A stretch of DNA of 64,000 nt, taken from positions 17,028,080-17,092,079 of the forward strand of contig CM053329.1 in the NCBI GenBank assembly GCA_028583605.1. The letters run 5' to 3'. Positions 12,198 to 23,436 of the stretch are shown one piece after another (within the stretch, counting starts at the first letter, position 1; each line of letters starts with the position of its first letter). The notes beneath the pieces were generated by a model. That model saw only the letters and a program-made list of their open reading frames with translations, was not told the origin of the DNA and made no database searches. The stretch is from Dastarcus helophoroides. Its lineage: Eukaryota > Arthropoda > Insecta > Coleoptera > Bothrideridae. Both the position numbers and the translations under genes were made by a program.

Positions 12198-12417
12198 ATA
12201 TTATGAGGAAGTTTAGGAACTCATTTGTGCAAGTTAAAAAAAAAGCTAAATGCACCAAGTCGATCTAAAAATGCTGTTATCTAACAAAAGAAAAATCTTA
12301 AATGCATTGAAAAATAAATCAAACTCAAATATTTGACAATAAATTGATGGGATTTTTTTTAATCATGTTTTCGAATCTTTGAGTTTTAAGTCAAAATTAT
12401 ACAAAGAAATAATTTTG

Positions 12418-12645
12418 GTGAAACAAACTGGTCCTTAGTTATTTTCAAGAATTGAAATACAAAGCTTGTCCCCTGAAACCAAAAAAAGATTAAAAAACAC
12501 AACAGAGGTTGTTCTATCTCTGCTGCATCTCTCTGAAGATGATAGCTTGGCAATCGAAACGCGCTGAGCAACCTCTGTTGTGTTTTTTAATCCTTCTTGG
12601 TTTCAGGGGACAGATTTGTATTTCAATTTTTAAAAATGTCGCTTT
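12418..12645 (+). mobile_element. Foldback hammerhead-like element, copy 2
   Basis: The left arm (ctggtccttagttatttt, then cttgtcccctgaaacc) and right arm (ggtttcaggggacagattt) are inverted copies around a central hinge. On plus, CTGAAGA lies at 12533-12539, then GATAG, loop cttgg, CAATC (one helix mismatch) and GAAA at 12556-12559. The short frames on both strands here share the peptide PLLCFLI because the arms are palindromic; they are not genes. Confidence 0.75.
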
Positions 12646-12649
12646 CTTC

Positions 12650-13350
12650 AAAATTTTGAGTTTATATTTTCAATGTATTGCATCAAATAACGATTTTAAT
12701 ATCAAAATATAAACTATTCTTTTTTGAAATGTTCGTCAAGTTTTTTTTATTTATACTCATCTCAAAATTTTTCTAAATTATTTCTAATGTGACTGATGGC
12801 ATTTTTTGGAAATTTTTTTTACCAAAATTCCGATTTTTCGGTCACTTACTTTTTTTTAAGTTTGAGTTTAAACTATAAATTTAAAAAAATTGTACTCAAA
12901 ATGTTTGTTTTTTTTAGAAATATTATTCTTTTTCTAGTAATACTAAGTCTTTTTCGAATTTCGTTTCGAGCTGTTGCAGTTTATTTTTAAATTTTAGAGA
13001 CATTTTATTTTTTATGTCGATTCAATCTCAGAAGGTTGGTTTATTATCAAAGTTCTAAGATTAATCTTGGAAAGAGGGGAAAATCTGTAAGAGAAATGTT
13101 CAGAATTTTATAAAAAAAGTAAATAAAAACCGAAAGTATAAATAGGAAATGTTTGAAAATCTCTACGGAGATCCTCCTCCTCCTGCTCCTATGGCGCTGC
13201 AGCTCGATTTCAGGCCCTCCTAAGCAACATTGATTAGTACAATAAACGTTTATTAAATTAAAATTGCGTTTATTTTAACTTTAAAAAACGTTTATATACC
13301 ATTCAGTGTTGCTTGGGCTGGCCTCCTCCAGCTCCTCTTCTTCCATACTA
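12650..13350. other. AT-rich spacer
   Basis: No gene is recognised. A palindromic aataaacgtttatt occurs at about 13241-13254. A GC-richer patch at 13170-13230 probably belongs to the non-LTR relic that follows. Confidence 0.4.
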
Positions 13351-13352
13351 TT

Positions 13353-13592
13353 CTATCCAGAGGTGTTTCTCCAAAGCTCTACTTGCGCGATGTTTAGAGC
13401 GTCTTCCCTAACCCCGCCTTCCCATCTTCTTCTCTGTCTTCCTACTGTTCTTTTACCATCTATTTTTCCATTGAGAACTTTGTTTGGAGCTCTGGAGTGT
13501 TCGATCCTCGCTACATATTCTGCCCACTGCAGCCTTTTTAGTTTTGTGTAGGTCTCTATGGAGATAGTCGATTGTAAACATGGGCCAAACAT
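13353..13592 (-). pseudogene. C-terminal relic of a non-LTR retrotransposon polyprotein
   Basis: The 79-residue minus frame contains LQWAEYVARIEHSRAPNKVL, then GKIDGKRTVGRQRRRWEGG and VREDALNIAQVELWRN. This is the conserved tail downstream of the reverse transcriptase in many insect non-LTR elements (pattern LRWAGHVxRM...GKRxxGRPRxRWxDxVxxD...W). A stop follows at NTSG and the frame then continues with EEEELEEASPS, so the copy is broken. No polymerase domain is present. The plus-strand frame at 13306-13551 is its shadow. Confidence 0.8.
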
Positions 13593-13780
13593 AAAGTATC
13601 TTTTATAATCGAAAATTCACGTCTTAAACGAACAACCTGTTTTCCCAATGTACGTGGCACTACAAGAGCAGGACATTGGAGTGTTAGAGCAAAAGTTTTT
13701 CGTTAGGAAAGCGTACAGATCGTTAAGATTTTAGTGTGTTCAAATGGATGATATTCCATGGAACTGAATTTTGTACTTAT

Positions 13781-14135
13781 TGCAGCGAAATGTAAATTAT
13801 ACAATTTAGTATGTCAGAAAATGTTCTAGAAAGATCTGATAAGGGGAAAGTGGCCGCGATAACGAAGTAAACGGCAGATAAGCGATCCAGAAATTTCGGC
13901 AAACGATAAACCTTATCTGCGGGATTTTTCTAGAACCTGGGAGCCAACACTATATAAGGCGGTCGCCTTTCCCTCGAGTCAGTTAGAGTGAGTCAGTGTA
14001 ATTAGTAAGTTAGTAGTTAAAAGTCAAAAAGTGAGTTAATTATTCAGTTGTAGTGTTCCGAGTTTAGTTTAAAAATAAAGTGGGCATTATTCAGCAAGTG
14101 TTTAATAATCATTTCGAATCCATAAGCCCGTAACA
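13781..14135 (+). mobile_element. Complete solo LTR, 355 bp, TTAT target duplication
   Basis: Termini are TGCAGCGAAATG (13781) and CCCGTAACA (14135). It is flanked by TTAT at 13777-13780 and 14136-14139. Internal signals are a TATA box TATATAAG (13951-13958) and AATAAA (14074-14079), consistent with U3-R-U5 organisation. A 4-bp duplication fits Ty3/gypsy-type integration. Without an internal region the assignment rests on LTR structure only. Confidence 0.88.
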
Positions 14136-14139
14136 TTAT

Positions 14140-14698
14140 CTACGTAAAAAAGCCATCTATTTAGAATGTTTTATTAAATTATAATTTGATGGAACAAACA
14201 TTTTAATTTCAGTACAAATTGAGTTGCAAATATTTCAATAATTCTGCTGTTACTTTTGTCCCAACCTTAATTTTAATCAAAATTAAGCACAATGTGACTA
14301 AGAAGTGTAAAACTTCTTCGTACATAATCTCACAATTACGATACAAATATAATTAAAATTTCAGCGACCCATTCGCATCGACAATGAAAATTATCTTCAG
14401 TCGACGAGGATTTCTCTCTTTAATTTGTGTATCTGCAGCTCCACCTAACGTTTGCCCCGATTAAAATTCGTATAAGGTCATTGAAGCTTTCGAACTTATG
14501 TTTTTCTTGTGAGATCGTAAATTGAAAGTCTTGATTAATTTCGACAAAGTTATAAGGTGATATTCGAGAAAACCTACTTTGTGTTTTCTCCAATAATAAA
14601 GAATAATTTCCAGTATTCCTCATATTTCTTGGAAGCTTTTCCTCTTTCGCGCTTAGACAGATATTTGATGCGACTCAATCTTGTTTTATACCTTATAC
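14140..14698. other. Low-copy AT-rich DNA, no gene recognised
   Basis: Frames of 61-67 residues on both strands overlap each other and lack splice or family signals. Confidence 0.35.
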
Positions 14699-14880
14699 CA
14701 GGGGTCGGCAAACTTTTAAGCCAAAAGAGCCACCCGCAATGAAAAAATTGGTTTCGTAAATTCCAAAGAGCCACAAGTTTTTATTTTTGATTTCAGATTT
14801 TATTTCACAGTTGAATCAAATAAATCAGACAAAATATAGGACAGGGAGAGACCCCTCTAACTCATGTAGTCAAAAGAAAA
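14699..14880 (+). mobile_element. hAT-type terminal fragment, second copy
   Basis: It begins CAGGGGTCGGCAAAC and carries repeated aaagagccac words (14726, 14766) as in hAT subterminal regions. The 8 bp preceding it are ccttatac, the reverse complement of the 8 bp before the copy at 6343. The right end was not found. Confidence 0.6.
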
Positions 14881-15346
14881 CATATTCAGCCCAAAAGACC
14901 TTTCATTTTTCTTGTAAATTCGACTTTTTTAACTCTTCTCTGTATTCGTTTTTTTTATAAATATGTATTTAGACTTTTTTCCCCAAATCTTCCTCTTTTC
15001 TCAAAACTCGACAATCTGTGAAAATGTTTACTTTTTTTTAAATTCGACTTACACTGGAAGATTCGACTTATTTCTCAAAAATTCATCTTTTGTCGATTTC
15101 GTAATAAAAAAAGTAAAAATATGAAGTAACAAGAACAAAGATAAAAAAAAATATAATTTTGGAAAAAAGTCAAATTTAAGAATAAATCTAAATTTGGAAA
15201 AAAGAAAATTTGAGAAAAAGATCGAAATCTTCAAAAACTATTTCATTTAACATTAATTACGAATATTGATTAACGAATATTAGGATGGATGGTCTCGAAA
15301 ACCAAGGTGCAGCTTAGAAAAATGTACCACATGAAGACATATCCTA

Positions 15347-15373
15347 CAAATTCTACAATTACATTTCGTTACA
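15347..15373 (-). mobile_element. LTR 5'-end scrap
   Basis: The sequence acaaattctacaattac followed by atttcgttaca matches the 5' terminus of the LTR family in minus orientation; the next bases are atat. Only about 27 bp survive. Confidence 0.55.
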
Positions 15374-15389
15374 ATATATTTAGTGAAAA

Positions 15390-16715
15390 GGTCAAAATAT
15401 TAAGGTAGAAGTAGTCGTAAAACATGTTTCAACATTTTAAAATAAGGATTAAAAATTTTGAAACTAAAGCCTTTTTAAAGCAAAGTCAGAACAAGGAATC
15501 GTCGAAATTTGGAGTTAAAAGACAATTTTAGTAAAAAGGTGAAAATAGAACGTATCAAAAATACAAATCTTGCCCCCTGAAACCAAGACTTGTATTTCAA
15601 TTTTTGAAGATAAACAAGGACCAGTCCATTCCACAAAAGAAAAGAAAAGATCAACTCATACTTTGAGATAAAAGTCAACATAAAAGAGTTAAATATTCTG
15701 AGTTTCTCAATAGTTTTGATATTTCGGGTTAAACACCAAAAACCTAAAGTAAAAATCAGTGTTGTTATAAATGTGGTACGTCATGAGAGCCGCACACTAC
15801 CACAGGTAGGAGCACTTGATTTACATTCATCTATGAGGCTAAGAGAAATCGAAATATTAAAGTGAAAGTGGAAATTACAAATAAAAACTTGTCAACATTG
15901 ATAAAAAAACATCGAACAGTTGGAGCTTTTTTGAAATTAAAGTCGACATTTCCAAAAAACGTAGAAACTTTAAATTAAAAGATATTTTAGAAAAAATGCT
16001 AAAATAGAAAGAATTTAGGCAAAAAAAGTTAAGATTCGTTAAATAGTCAATATTTGTAAATTATTTAAAAAATTTTAATTTTTCGTTTCGATATTTTAAA
16101 TTTAATTAAAAGAAGTTGAAGAAACAATTTCTAAAAATTAAAATCAAATGTTGTAAATCTACGGAGGCAGAAATGTAGACTACTGGGTTATTTTGCTACA
16201 TTTATTCCTGTGAGTAAAAAAGGGTCGAAATGTTAAGGTAGAATCAGAATTTTCGAAAATCAACTTTAGAACATTTCTATAAAAATCAAATTAAAGCTAG
16301 TTCCAACATTAAAAAAAAAAGATTAGAAATTTTGAGACTGAAACCTTTTAGAAGCAAAGTCCAAACAAGGAATCGTCGAAATTTGGAACTGATAGACAAC
16401 TTTAGCAAAAAGATGAAAATTGAAAGTGTCAACTCTTATTTTGAGATAAAAGTCAACATAAAAAATATTATAATTTTGAGTTTCCCAATAGCCCTAATAT
16501 TTTGGATTTAAAATCGCAATCCTAAAGGAAAAATGTTCAAATATCGATGTTTCTATAAATGTAATATGTCATCTGAGCCGCACACCATCAAAGGTAGGAG
16601 CACGTGATTTACATTTATCCGTGAGGCTGAGAGGAATCGAAATATTGCAATGAAAGTAGAAATTACGAATAAAAACTTTTCAACTTTGCTGAAAAAGTAT
16701 CGAGCAGTTGAAGCC
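15390..16715. repeat. Direct duplication, units about 15390-15950 and 16210-16715
   Basis: Both units share aaggtagaa, tttttaaagcaaagtc or ttttagaagcaaagtc, gaatcgtcgaaatttgga, gagccgcacac, ggtaggagcac and gatttacatt, in order, at a spacing of about 790-820 bp. The left unit contains a short foldback remnant (15567-15640) in which the centre is deleted and both arm ends are fused. No coding potential is seen in either unit. Confidence 0.7.
15567..15640. mobile_element. Foldback element remnant with deleted centre
   Basis: The left arm cttgccccctgaaaccaag and right arm cttgtatttcaatttttgaag ... caaggaccagtcc are joined directly. The hammerhead-like centre is absent. Confidence 0.6.
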
Positions 16716-17225
16716 TTCTCTTCAAATCAACATCTTATGGTCTTTCTCCTGGACTTTTCCATTTGATATCCCATTTTCTCGCGAGAGATCTCTTTAGGTC
16801 GTCATCGAGGGCATCTTATCCGAGACAATGGCGATTAACGCAGGGATAAAGTTACGAATAAAAATTTTTCAACATTGCTAAAAACGCATCGAGCAGTTGG
16901 AGCCTTCTCTCCAAATCATCATCTTATGGTCTTCCTCCTGGACTTTGTCATTTGATATCCAATTTTCTCGCTGAGAGATCTCTTCAGGTCGTTGTCGATG
17001 GCATCTTATCCGAGACAATGGCGATTAATGCAGGGATGAAGTTACAAATAAAAACTTTTCAACATTGCTAAAAAAGCATCGAGCAATTGGAGCCTTCTCT
17101 TCAAATCATCATCTTATGGTCTTCCTCCTGGACTTTGTCATTTGATATCCATTTTTTTCGCTGAGAGATCTCTTCGGGTCGTCGTCGATGGCATCTCATC
17201 CGAGTCATTTACGATTAATGCAGGG
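16690..17225 (+). repeat. Triplicated segment of a reverse-transcriptase gene, period about 180 bp
   Basis: Three direct copies begin near gagccttctc (16705, 16889, 17089). Each contains atcttatggtctt, cctcctggactttg, tttgatatcc, gagagatctctt and gcgattaa(t/c)gcaggga. Translated, the units read SSYGLPPGL, AERSL(Q/R)VVVDGI and TINAGMP, the stretch just before the palm motif of Jockey/BS-like reverse transcriptases. Each copy is out of frame in places and contains stops. So a coding piece of a non-LTR element became a tandem repeat. Confidence 0.75.
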
Positions 17226-17692
17226 ATGCCTTAGAGGCCTGTCCTGTCTCCTACTCTGTTTCTGTTACACATAACGATCTCTTAGCTTCAACTTCCAATC
17301 CGATATACAGCTAGGCAGCCTGGTGTCATATTTTTTCTTCGACAAACCATTATCCATCTCTGCTTCAGATCGACTAGGGGAACAGTAGACACAGATGATT
17401 AATCGAGATCTCGAAATCATTATGGAGTGGGATAAGTAAAATCTGGTCGACTTCAATGCTTCAAAAACTTAGAGCCACGAAAGAAGAAAACATCAAGGGA
17501 TAATGCAACAAACATACTAATCAACGGTAAAATCCTCCCAATAGGAGCTAATCTGTCTACCCTAGGAGTGAATGCGAGCATTGGACGATCATGTGCGCAC
17601 CAAGTCCGCGCCTATCAGAAGCTAGGATTTATTTTTAGAGCTAAAGAGTACTTCACATCTCATCAGCTACTCACACTACAGAATGAGACATG
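17204..17692 (+). pseudogene. Broken non-LTR (Jockey-like) reverse transcriptase
   Basis: Conceptual reading across frames gives NAGMP-stop-RPVLSPTLFLLH (motif AGVPQGSVLSPTLF), then DLEIIMEWDK-stop-NLVDFNASKT, then LSTLGVNASIGRSCAHQVRA and YQKLGFIFRAKEYFTSHQLL. The first part is reverse-transcriptase palm, the last is the thumb-side segment. Stops replace conserved codons, the catalytic YADD region is destroyed, and at least one single-base shift lies near 17271. The copy ends at about 17692, where the mariner sequence starts. Confidence 0.8.
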
Positions 17693-18461
17693 TTAGGTGA
17701 AGGTATCACGTGACTTCCTGCGCTCAAGCGAATTCCGTTCTCATCATTCGTCAGTTGTAAATACAATGAGTGAGCAAGAGGTTCATCCGCACGTTGCGCA
17801 GCGCATTATTATTAAATTGCTTGCCGTTGAAGGTGTAAAGCTCGCTGAAATTCTTCGTAGACTAGAAGCACAGTTTGGAGAGTAGACTAGAAGCACAGTT
17901 TAGAGATATTTGTTTGAAGAAAACTTAAGTGTATGAATGGCCCAAACATTTTTAGAAGGACAAACTCAAGTCGAAAATGAACCCCATGCCCGTTGTCCTT
18001 AGACCAGTGTATCTGCGGACAAGATTAACGCTGTTTAACTCCTTTTGGGAGGTAATCGCCGTTTAACTGTTGCTAAAATTGCAGCTCAGATGGGGATAAG
18101 CTTTGAAAGTGCTCAATCTATCATTACAGATGAGCTGAGGTTTCGAAAAATTTCTACCAGGTGGGCACCTCGTCTTTTGACTGAAGAACAGAGACAACCA
18201 CGTTTGAAAGTTTGTCAGCGCCATCTTGAACGTTTTCAATGTAAAAGTGATAGTTTTTGCAACGTATCGTTACGTGTGATGCGACTTGGGTCCACCATTA
18301 CACCCCTGAATCTAAACAAGCAAGCATGAAGTGGAAAAGAAAGGAAGAAGGTGCACCCATCAAGGCAAAAACTCATCTCTCAGTTGGAAAGGTTCTTGCG
18401 ACAGTATTTTGGGATTTTAAAAGAGTTGTGCGCGTCGATTTTCTGCATGAACATCGTACGT
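17693..18461 (+). pseudogene. Mariner-like transposase, 5' part
   Basis: TTAGGTGAAGG at 17693 looks like a mariner terminus. Conceptual translation from 17767 gives MSEQEVHPHVAQRIIIKLLA (paired-type helix-turn-helix), then a 20-odd-bp tandem duplication (tagactagaagcacagttt, about 17861 and 17883) that creates a stop. It continues GGNRRLTVAKIAAQMGIS, WAPRLLTEEQRQPR, IVTCDATWVHHYTPESKQAS (first catalytic Asp) and LATVFWDFKRVVRVDFLHEH. Frameshifts lie near 18035 and 18255. The reading stops at RT (about 18461) and resumes only at 21335, after a satellite block. Confidence 0.85.
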
Positions 18462-21200
18462 CTTGAAAAGTTGACTTTTTTGAAATCTTTTACACGTTTT
18501 TTTAAAATTTTCCCTACAAAAATTGTTTATTTTTTTTAAGTCGTGTTTTTAGAAGCTGGGCTTTTTTCAATATTTCAACCTTTTAAAATTTGCGATTTTT
18601 TTGTAATGTTGTCCGGCACTCCCCTTTTTTCTGACTTTGTTTATTTCTAATTTAGATTTTTTGAACTTTTGACATATTTTGAAATTTTTGATTATTTTTG
18701 TGAACTACTGTTCAAAATTGGCCATTTCTTTAATATTAGGACTTTTTTGAAGAAGGTTACATTTTACAAATTCTGGATTTTTTTCAATATCGATTTTTCG
18801 AACGTCTTTATACAAACTGTAATAATTTGTCCAAATTTTCAATCTTTGAAAATTTCTTTTTGTTGAAGTGTCGAGTTTTTGGAAGATGGACTTTTTTCAA
18901 AAATTCAACTTCAAAATTTGCGATTTTTTTTACTTCGTCCTGCTCCCCCCTTTTTTCGACTTTCTTTTTTTTATGTTAAATTATTTAAAATTTTGACGTA
19001 TTTTAAAATTTTCGCTTATTTTGGCAAACTGCTTCAGAGTTGCCATTTTTCAAATATTAGGACTTTTTTGAAAAGGCTGACTTTTTACAAATTCTCGATT
19101 TATTTTAAATATCGATTTTTTGAACGTCTTGATACAACTGTAACATTTTGTCAAAATTCCAATTTTTAAAAAGTTGAAGTGTCGAATTTTGGGAAGGAGG
19201 GATTTTTTCCAGATTTCGACTTTTTAAAATTTGCAATTTTTTTAAATTTCGTTCTGCTTTCTCTTTTTTCTGACTTTTTTTATGTTAGATTATTTGAAAT
19301 TTTGACATATTTTGAAATTTTCGATTATTTTAGTAAACTGCTTTTCAAAGTTGCCATTTTTCAAATATTAGGACTTTTTTGAAAAGGCTGACTTTTTGTT
19401 AATTCTCGATTTATTTTAAATATCGATTTTTTGAACGTCTTGATACAACTGTAATATTTGGTTAAATTTTCCAATTTTTAAAAATTTCTCCTTGTTGAAG
19501 TGTCGAGTTTTGGGAAGAAGGGATTTTTTCCAGATTTCGGCTTTTTAAAATTTGCGATTTTTTTCTAAATGTTGTCCTGCTCTCCCCTTTTTTCTGACTT
19601 TCATTTTTTTATGTTAGCTTATTTGGAATTTTGACATATTTTGAAATTTTCGATTATTTTTGTGAACTACAATTTAAAGTTTGCCACTTTTCACATATTA
19701 GGACTTTTTAAAAATGCTAACTTTTTCAAATTTTCAATATTTTCAAATATCGATTTTTTGAACATCTTGATAAAAACTGTAATATTTTGTCAAAATTTCC
19801 AATTTTTCAAAATTTCTCCTTGTTGAAGTTTCGAGCTTTTGAAAGCTGAGCTTTTTTCAACATTTCAACTTTTTAAAATTGCAATTTTTTTTTAAATTTT
19901 GTCCGGCTGTCCCCTTTTTTCTGAAATTCTATTTTCTAATTTAGATTTTTTGAAATGTTGACACATTTTGAAATTTTCGAATATTTTCGTAAACTACTTT
20001 TTAAAATTTGCCCTTTTTCAAATATTAGGACCCTTTTGAAAATGCTTACTTTTTACAAATTTTCGATTTTTCAAATATTGATTTTTTAAACATTTTAATA
20101 CAAACTGTAATATTTTGTCAAAAGTTCCAATTTTTGAAAATTTCTTCTTGTTGAAGTGTCGAGTTTTTGGAAGCTGGGCTTTCTTCTAAATGTCGACTTT
20201 TCAAAATATGCGATTTTTTTTTTCAATTTTGTCCGACTCTCCCCTTTTTTTGAAATTCTTTTTTTTCTAATTTAGATTATTTGAAATGGTAACATATTTT
20301 GAAATTTTAGATTATTTTCGTGAATTACTTTTTAAAACTCGCCATTTTCCAAATGTTAGGACTTCTTTGAAAATGCTGGCTTTTTGCAAATTATCGATTT
20401 ATTTTAAATATCGATTTTTTGAACGTCTTGATACAAACTGTAATATTTTGTCAAAATTTCCAATTTATCAAAATTTATCCTTGTTGAAGTGTCGAGTTTT
20501 TGAAGCTGAGCTTTTTTCAATATTTCGACTTTCTAAAATTTGCGATTTTTTTAAAAATTTTGTCCGGCTGTCCCCTTTTTTCTGAAATTCTATTTTCTAA
20601 TTTAGATTTTTTGAAATGTTGACACATTTTGAAATTTTCGAATATTTTCGTAAATTACTTTTTAAAATTGGCCCTTTTTTAAATATTAGAACTCGTTTAA
20701 AAATGCTTACTTTTTATAAATTCTCGATTTTTTCAAATATCGAATTTTTAAACGTCTTGATACAAAATATAATATGTTGTCAAAATTTCCAATTTTTGAA
20801 CATTTCTCCTTGTTGAAGTGCCGAGTTTTTGGAGCTGAGCTTTCTTTAAAATGTCCAATTCTTAATATTTGCAATTTTTTTAAATTTTATCCGACTCCCT
20901 CCTGTTTTTTCTGACTTTCAATTTTTTTTCTAATTTCGAAATTTTGACATATTTTGAAATTTTTAATTATTTTCGTGCACTACTTTTCAAAATTGGTCAA
21001 TTTTCAAATATTAGGACTTTTTTGAAAATGTCGACTTTTGGCAAACTCTCAAATTGTTTTAAATATTGATTTTTTTGAACGTCTTGATTTTTTTTCTCAA
21101 CATTTCCAATTTGTGAAAATTTCTCCTTGTGTCGAGATTTTTGAAAGATAGACTTTCTTCAAAATTTGAATTTTCTGATGCTTTTTAATGTTATCTTTTA
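18462..21200. repeat. Satellite array inside the mariner copy, monomer about 328 bp
   Basis: The landmark gttgaagtg recurs at 18862, 19173, 19494, 19822, 20150, 20483 and 20812, spacing 311, 321, 328, 328, 333 and 329 bp. A last partial unit ends near 21150. Monomers share attaggac, gaacgtcttgatac and ccccttttttctga. The many 60-99-residue frames here are frame readings of the monomer. Confidence 0.9.
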
Positions 21201-21334
21201 GTTTTTTTTTTAAGTTTAATCCATTCGCAACAGGTGCCTTCAAGGACTACGAGTAGGATGCGGAAACAAGGATAGATGGTTTCTTTTCTTTTCTATTTTC
21301 AATACTTTTTTCTTTTTTCTTCAAAATTTTGCCT

Positions 21335-21610
21335 CTACTACTGCCAGCTATTGGATGAAGCAAAACGTGCATATCGTCGGAAGAGGCGCGAGTTTTCGAT
21401 CAGAAATGTGATTTGGCTTCACGACAATGCCGCCCGCCTTCACTTAGCCAATCTGACACATCAAATTAGAGTAAATGCATTGGGCAACATTAGAACACCC
21501 TCCGTATAGTCCCGACTTATCACCATGCGATTATCATATTCTTGGGGCACTGAAAAAAGGTCTAGGAGGTGCATGATGATGCTGCTGTTGAGACATTTGT
21601 GCGCCATTGG
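21335..21610 (+). pseudogene. Mariner-like transposase, 3' part
   Basis: The reading YYCQLLDEAKRAYRRKRREF, RNVIWLHDNAA (second catalytic Asp) and, after a shift near 21490, EHPPYSPDLSPCDYHILGAL (third Asp) is the continuation of the transposase interrupted at 18461. It ends KKGLGGA and VETFVRHWLH before decaying. All three catalytic aspartates of the D,D,D triad survive, but several shifts and the 2.87-kb interruption make the copy non-functional. Confidence 0.85.
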
Positions 21611-21654
21611 CTACACACACGCCTATCTTCTTCTTCTTATAATGTATTATATGT

Positions 21655-21750
21655 AATTTAATAAACCTGTGCTAACTCCGAAAGTATTCGTCCTAATGAA
21701 AAAAATGTAGAGAACAAATTTGAGCTGCATTCCATCCTGCGGCTAAATCA
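21655..21750 (+). repeat. Interspersed repeat shared with 50093-50186
   Basis: Common words are tttaataaac, tgtgctaactc, tattc, caaatttga, tgcattc and cggcta in the same order and spacing. It may be the 3' end of the mariner family or an element next to it. Confidence 0.55.
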
Positions 21751-22440
21751 GGTTTTGTATTTGAAAAATGGATCAAATTTAGGTCAAAAAGCCTTTGAAT
21801 ATAGGCATCTATTTTTTATAAAACTTTACTTCTCGAGAACTATTACGATATTGAAAAAAAAATGCAATTTCCCGGTAAGCTATGACCCAATATCTACTAA
21901 TTCTATTAAAATCTAAATTTTATATTTAGAAATCCAGGAGAACAGCTATTTTTAGCAGTATTTTGAAAACCATTGGACCGAAAATTATAAAAAAAATTAT
22001 TTTGGGATCCTTAGATATAACCCTTTCAAATGATATCTCACATGATATATCAAATGAAACTTTGTTTGTTTTCTTTAATTCCGAAAATGTTTTTTTTTTA
22101 AATGTTGTTTACTAATAAAAAATTTCAACTTTTTTTAGGAATAGGATCTATTTTCTCTTGAAATTTTGGGTTTAATCTTTAAATTTCGATCTTTTTTTTA
22201 TCGAAATTTGAATTTTAAATTCGAACTTGAGAATTTCAAGAATAAATTTAAAATTTCTAGAAAAATTTGAAATTTTCATTTAGAATTTTCTTTGGTCCTA
22301 CAGTACTAGTAATTTTTTAGAGAAATATCAAATTGTAAAAAAGATGGAAATTTAAAAGGTTTATTTTTTCTTGAAATTTCAATATATTTCCCAAAGTTTT
22401 CTTATTTTTATGCAGATTTGAAGTTTATTTTCCCTAAACT
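21750..22440. other. AT-rich DNA, no gene recognised
   Basis: No repeat period or reading frame is convincing. Confidence 0.35.
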
Positions 22441-23045
22441 TATGCTTAACAAAAAATGTCGACTTTTTGTAAAGACATTTTAAATTTTTTTTAAATTTCG
22501 GTAATTTTCTCTCAGAAATTTTGCTTTGTTTTCCTAATTTTTTTTTGAAATATTGACTTTTCCTGGAGATTTTGTCTTTAAAATATTTTTTCTTGTAGAA
22601 ATTTTGATTTCTCTCTCTTTGTTTTGAAAATTTAAAAGTTTTTTAATGAAATTTTAATATTTTAAAGTTCAGTTTATTTTGTAATTTTAAATTTCCAAAT
22701 CAAATTAGAGAGAAATCAAAATTTCTACAAGAAAAAATATTTTAAAGACAAAATCTCCAGCAAAAGTGGATTTTTCAAAAACAAAATTAGGAAAACAAAG
22801 CAAAATTTCTGAGAGAAAATTACCGAAATTTGAAAAAAAATTAAAATGTCTTTACAAAAATTCGACATTTTTTTTCTACAAATTTTGATTTCTCTCTAAT
22901 TTGATTTGGAAATTTAAAATTACAAAATAAACTGAACTTTAAAATATTAAAATTTTGTTAAAAAACTTTTAAATTTTCAAAACAAAGAGAGAGAAATCCA
23001 AATTTCTACAAGAAAAAATATTTTAAAGACAAAATCTCCAGGAAA
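22440..23045. repeat. Nested inverted duplications
   Basis: Segment 22455-22615 is inverted at about 22707-22870, and segment 22562-22725 is inverted again at about 22877-23042. Shared words include ctggagattttgtcttt and its complement aaagacaaaatctccag, and gatttctctct with agagagaaatc. The result is a cluster of hairpin-forming arms over 600 bp. Confidence 0.75.
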
Positions 23046-23436
23046 AGCAACAATTTTTGTGTAAAATGTTTAGAGGAAAACACAAATGTTATAAGAAAAA
23101 AAAGCAAAATTTCTTAGAGCAAAAAATCTAAATTTGAAAAAAAATTGAAATATCTTAAGAAAAAAATGAAATTTTTTTGTTTTTTCCAAAATGTTGAAAT
23201 AATTGGGGTTTTTCAAAACATTTTTTGTCAAAACTACAAAATAAAATGAACCTTAAATTATCAAAGTATCGTGAAAAAACTTGACATTTTTAAAGCAAAT
23301 TAGAGGAACATAAAGAAAAATCTGGAGAAGTTGGAATTTCTAGAAGAAATTTTAAGAACAACACTTTTTTTTTATATTTTAAAAAAAAATTTTTATTTTT
23401 AAGTATTTCTTCCTCATTGTTCCCTTTCCATGTTAT

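Noticed and set aside
12386..12712. Frames on both strands sharing EQPLLCFLI
   Set aside because: They arise from the two arms of the palindromic element.
14820..14900. Right end of the hAT copy
   Set aside because: gagagacccctct resembles but does not match the inverse of CAGGGGTCGGC, and no second 8-mer follows.
18600..21000. Series of Phe-rich frames of 61-99 residues
   Set aside because: They recur every 328 bp with the satellite and drift in frame between monomers.
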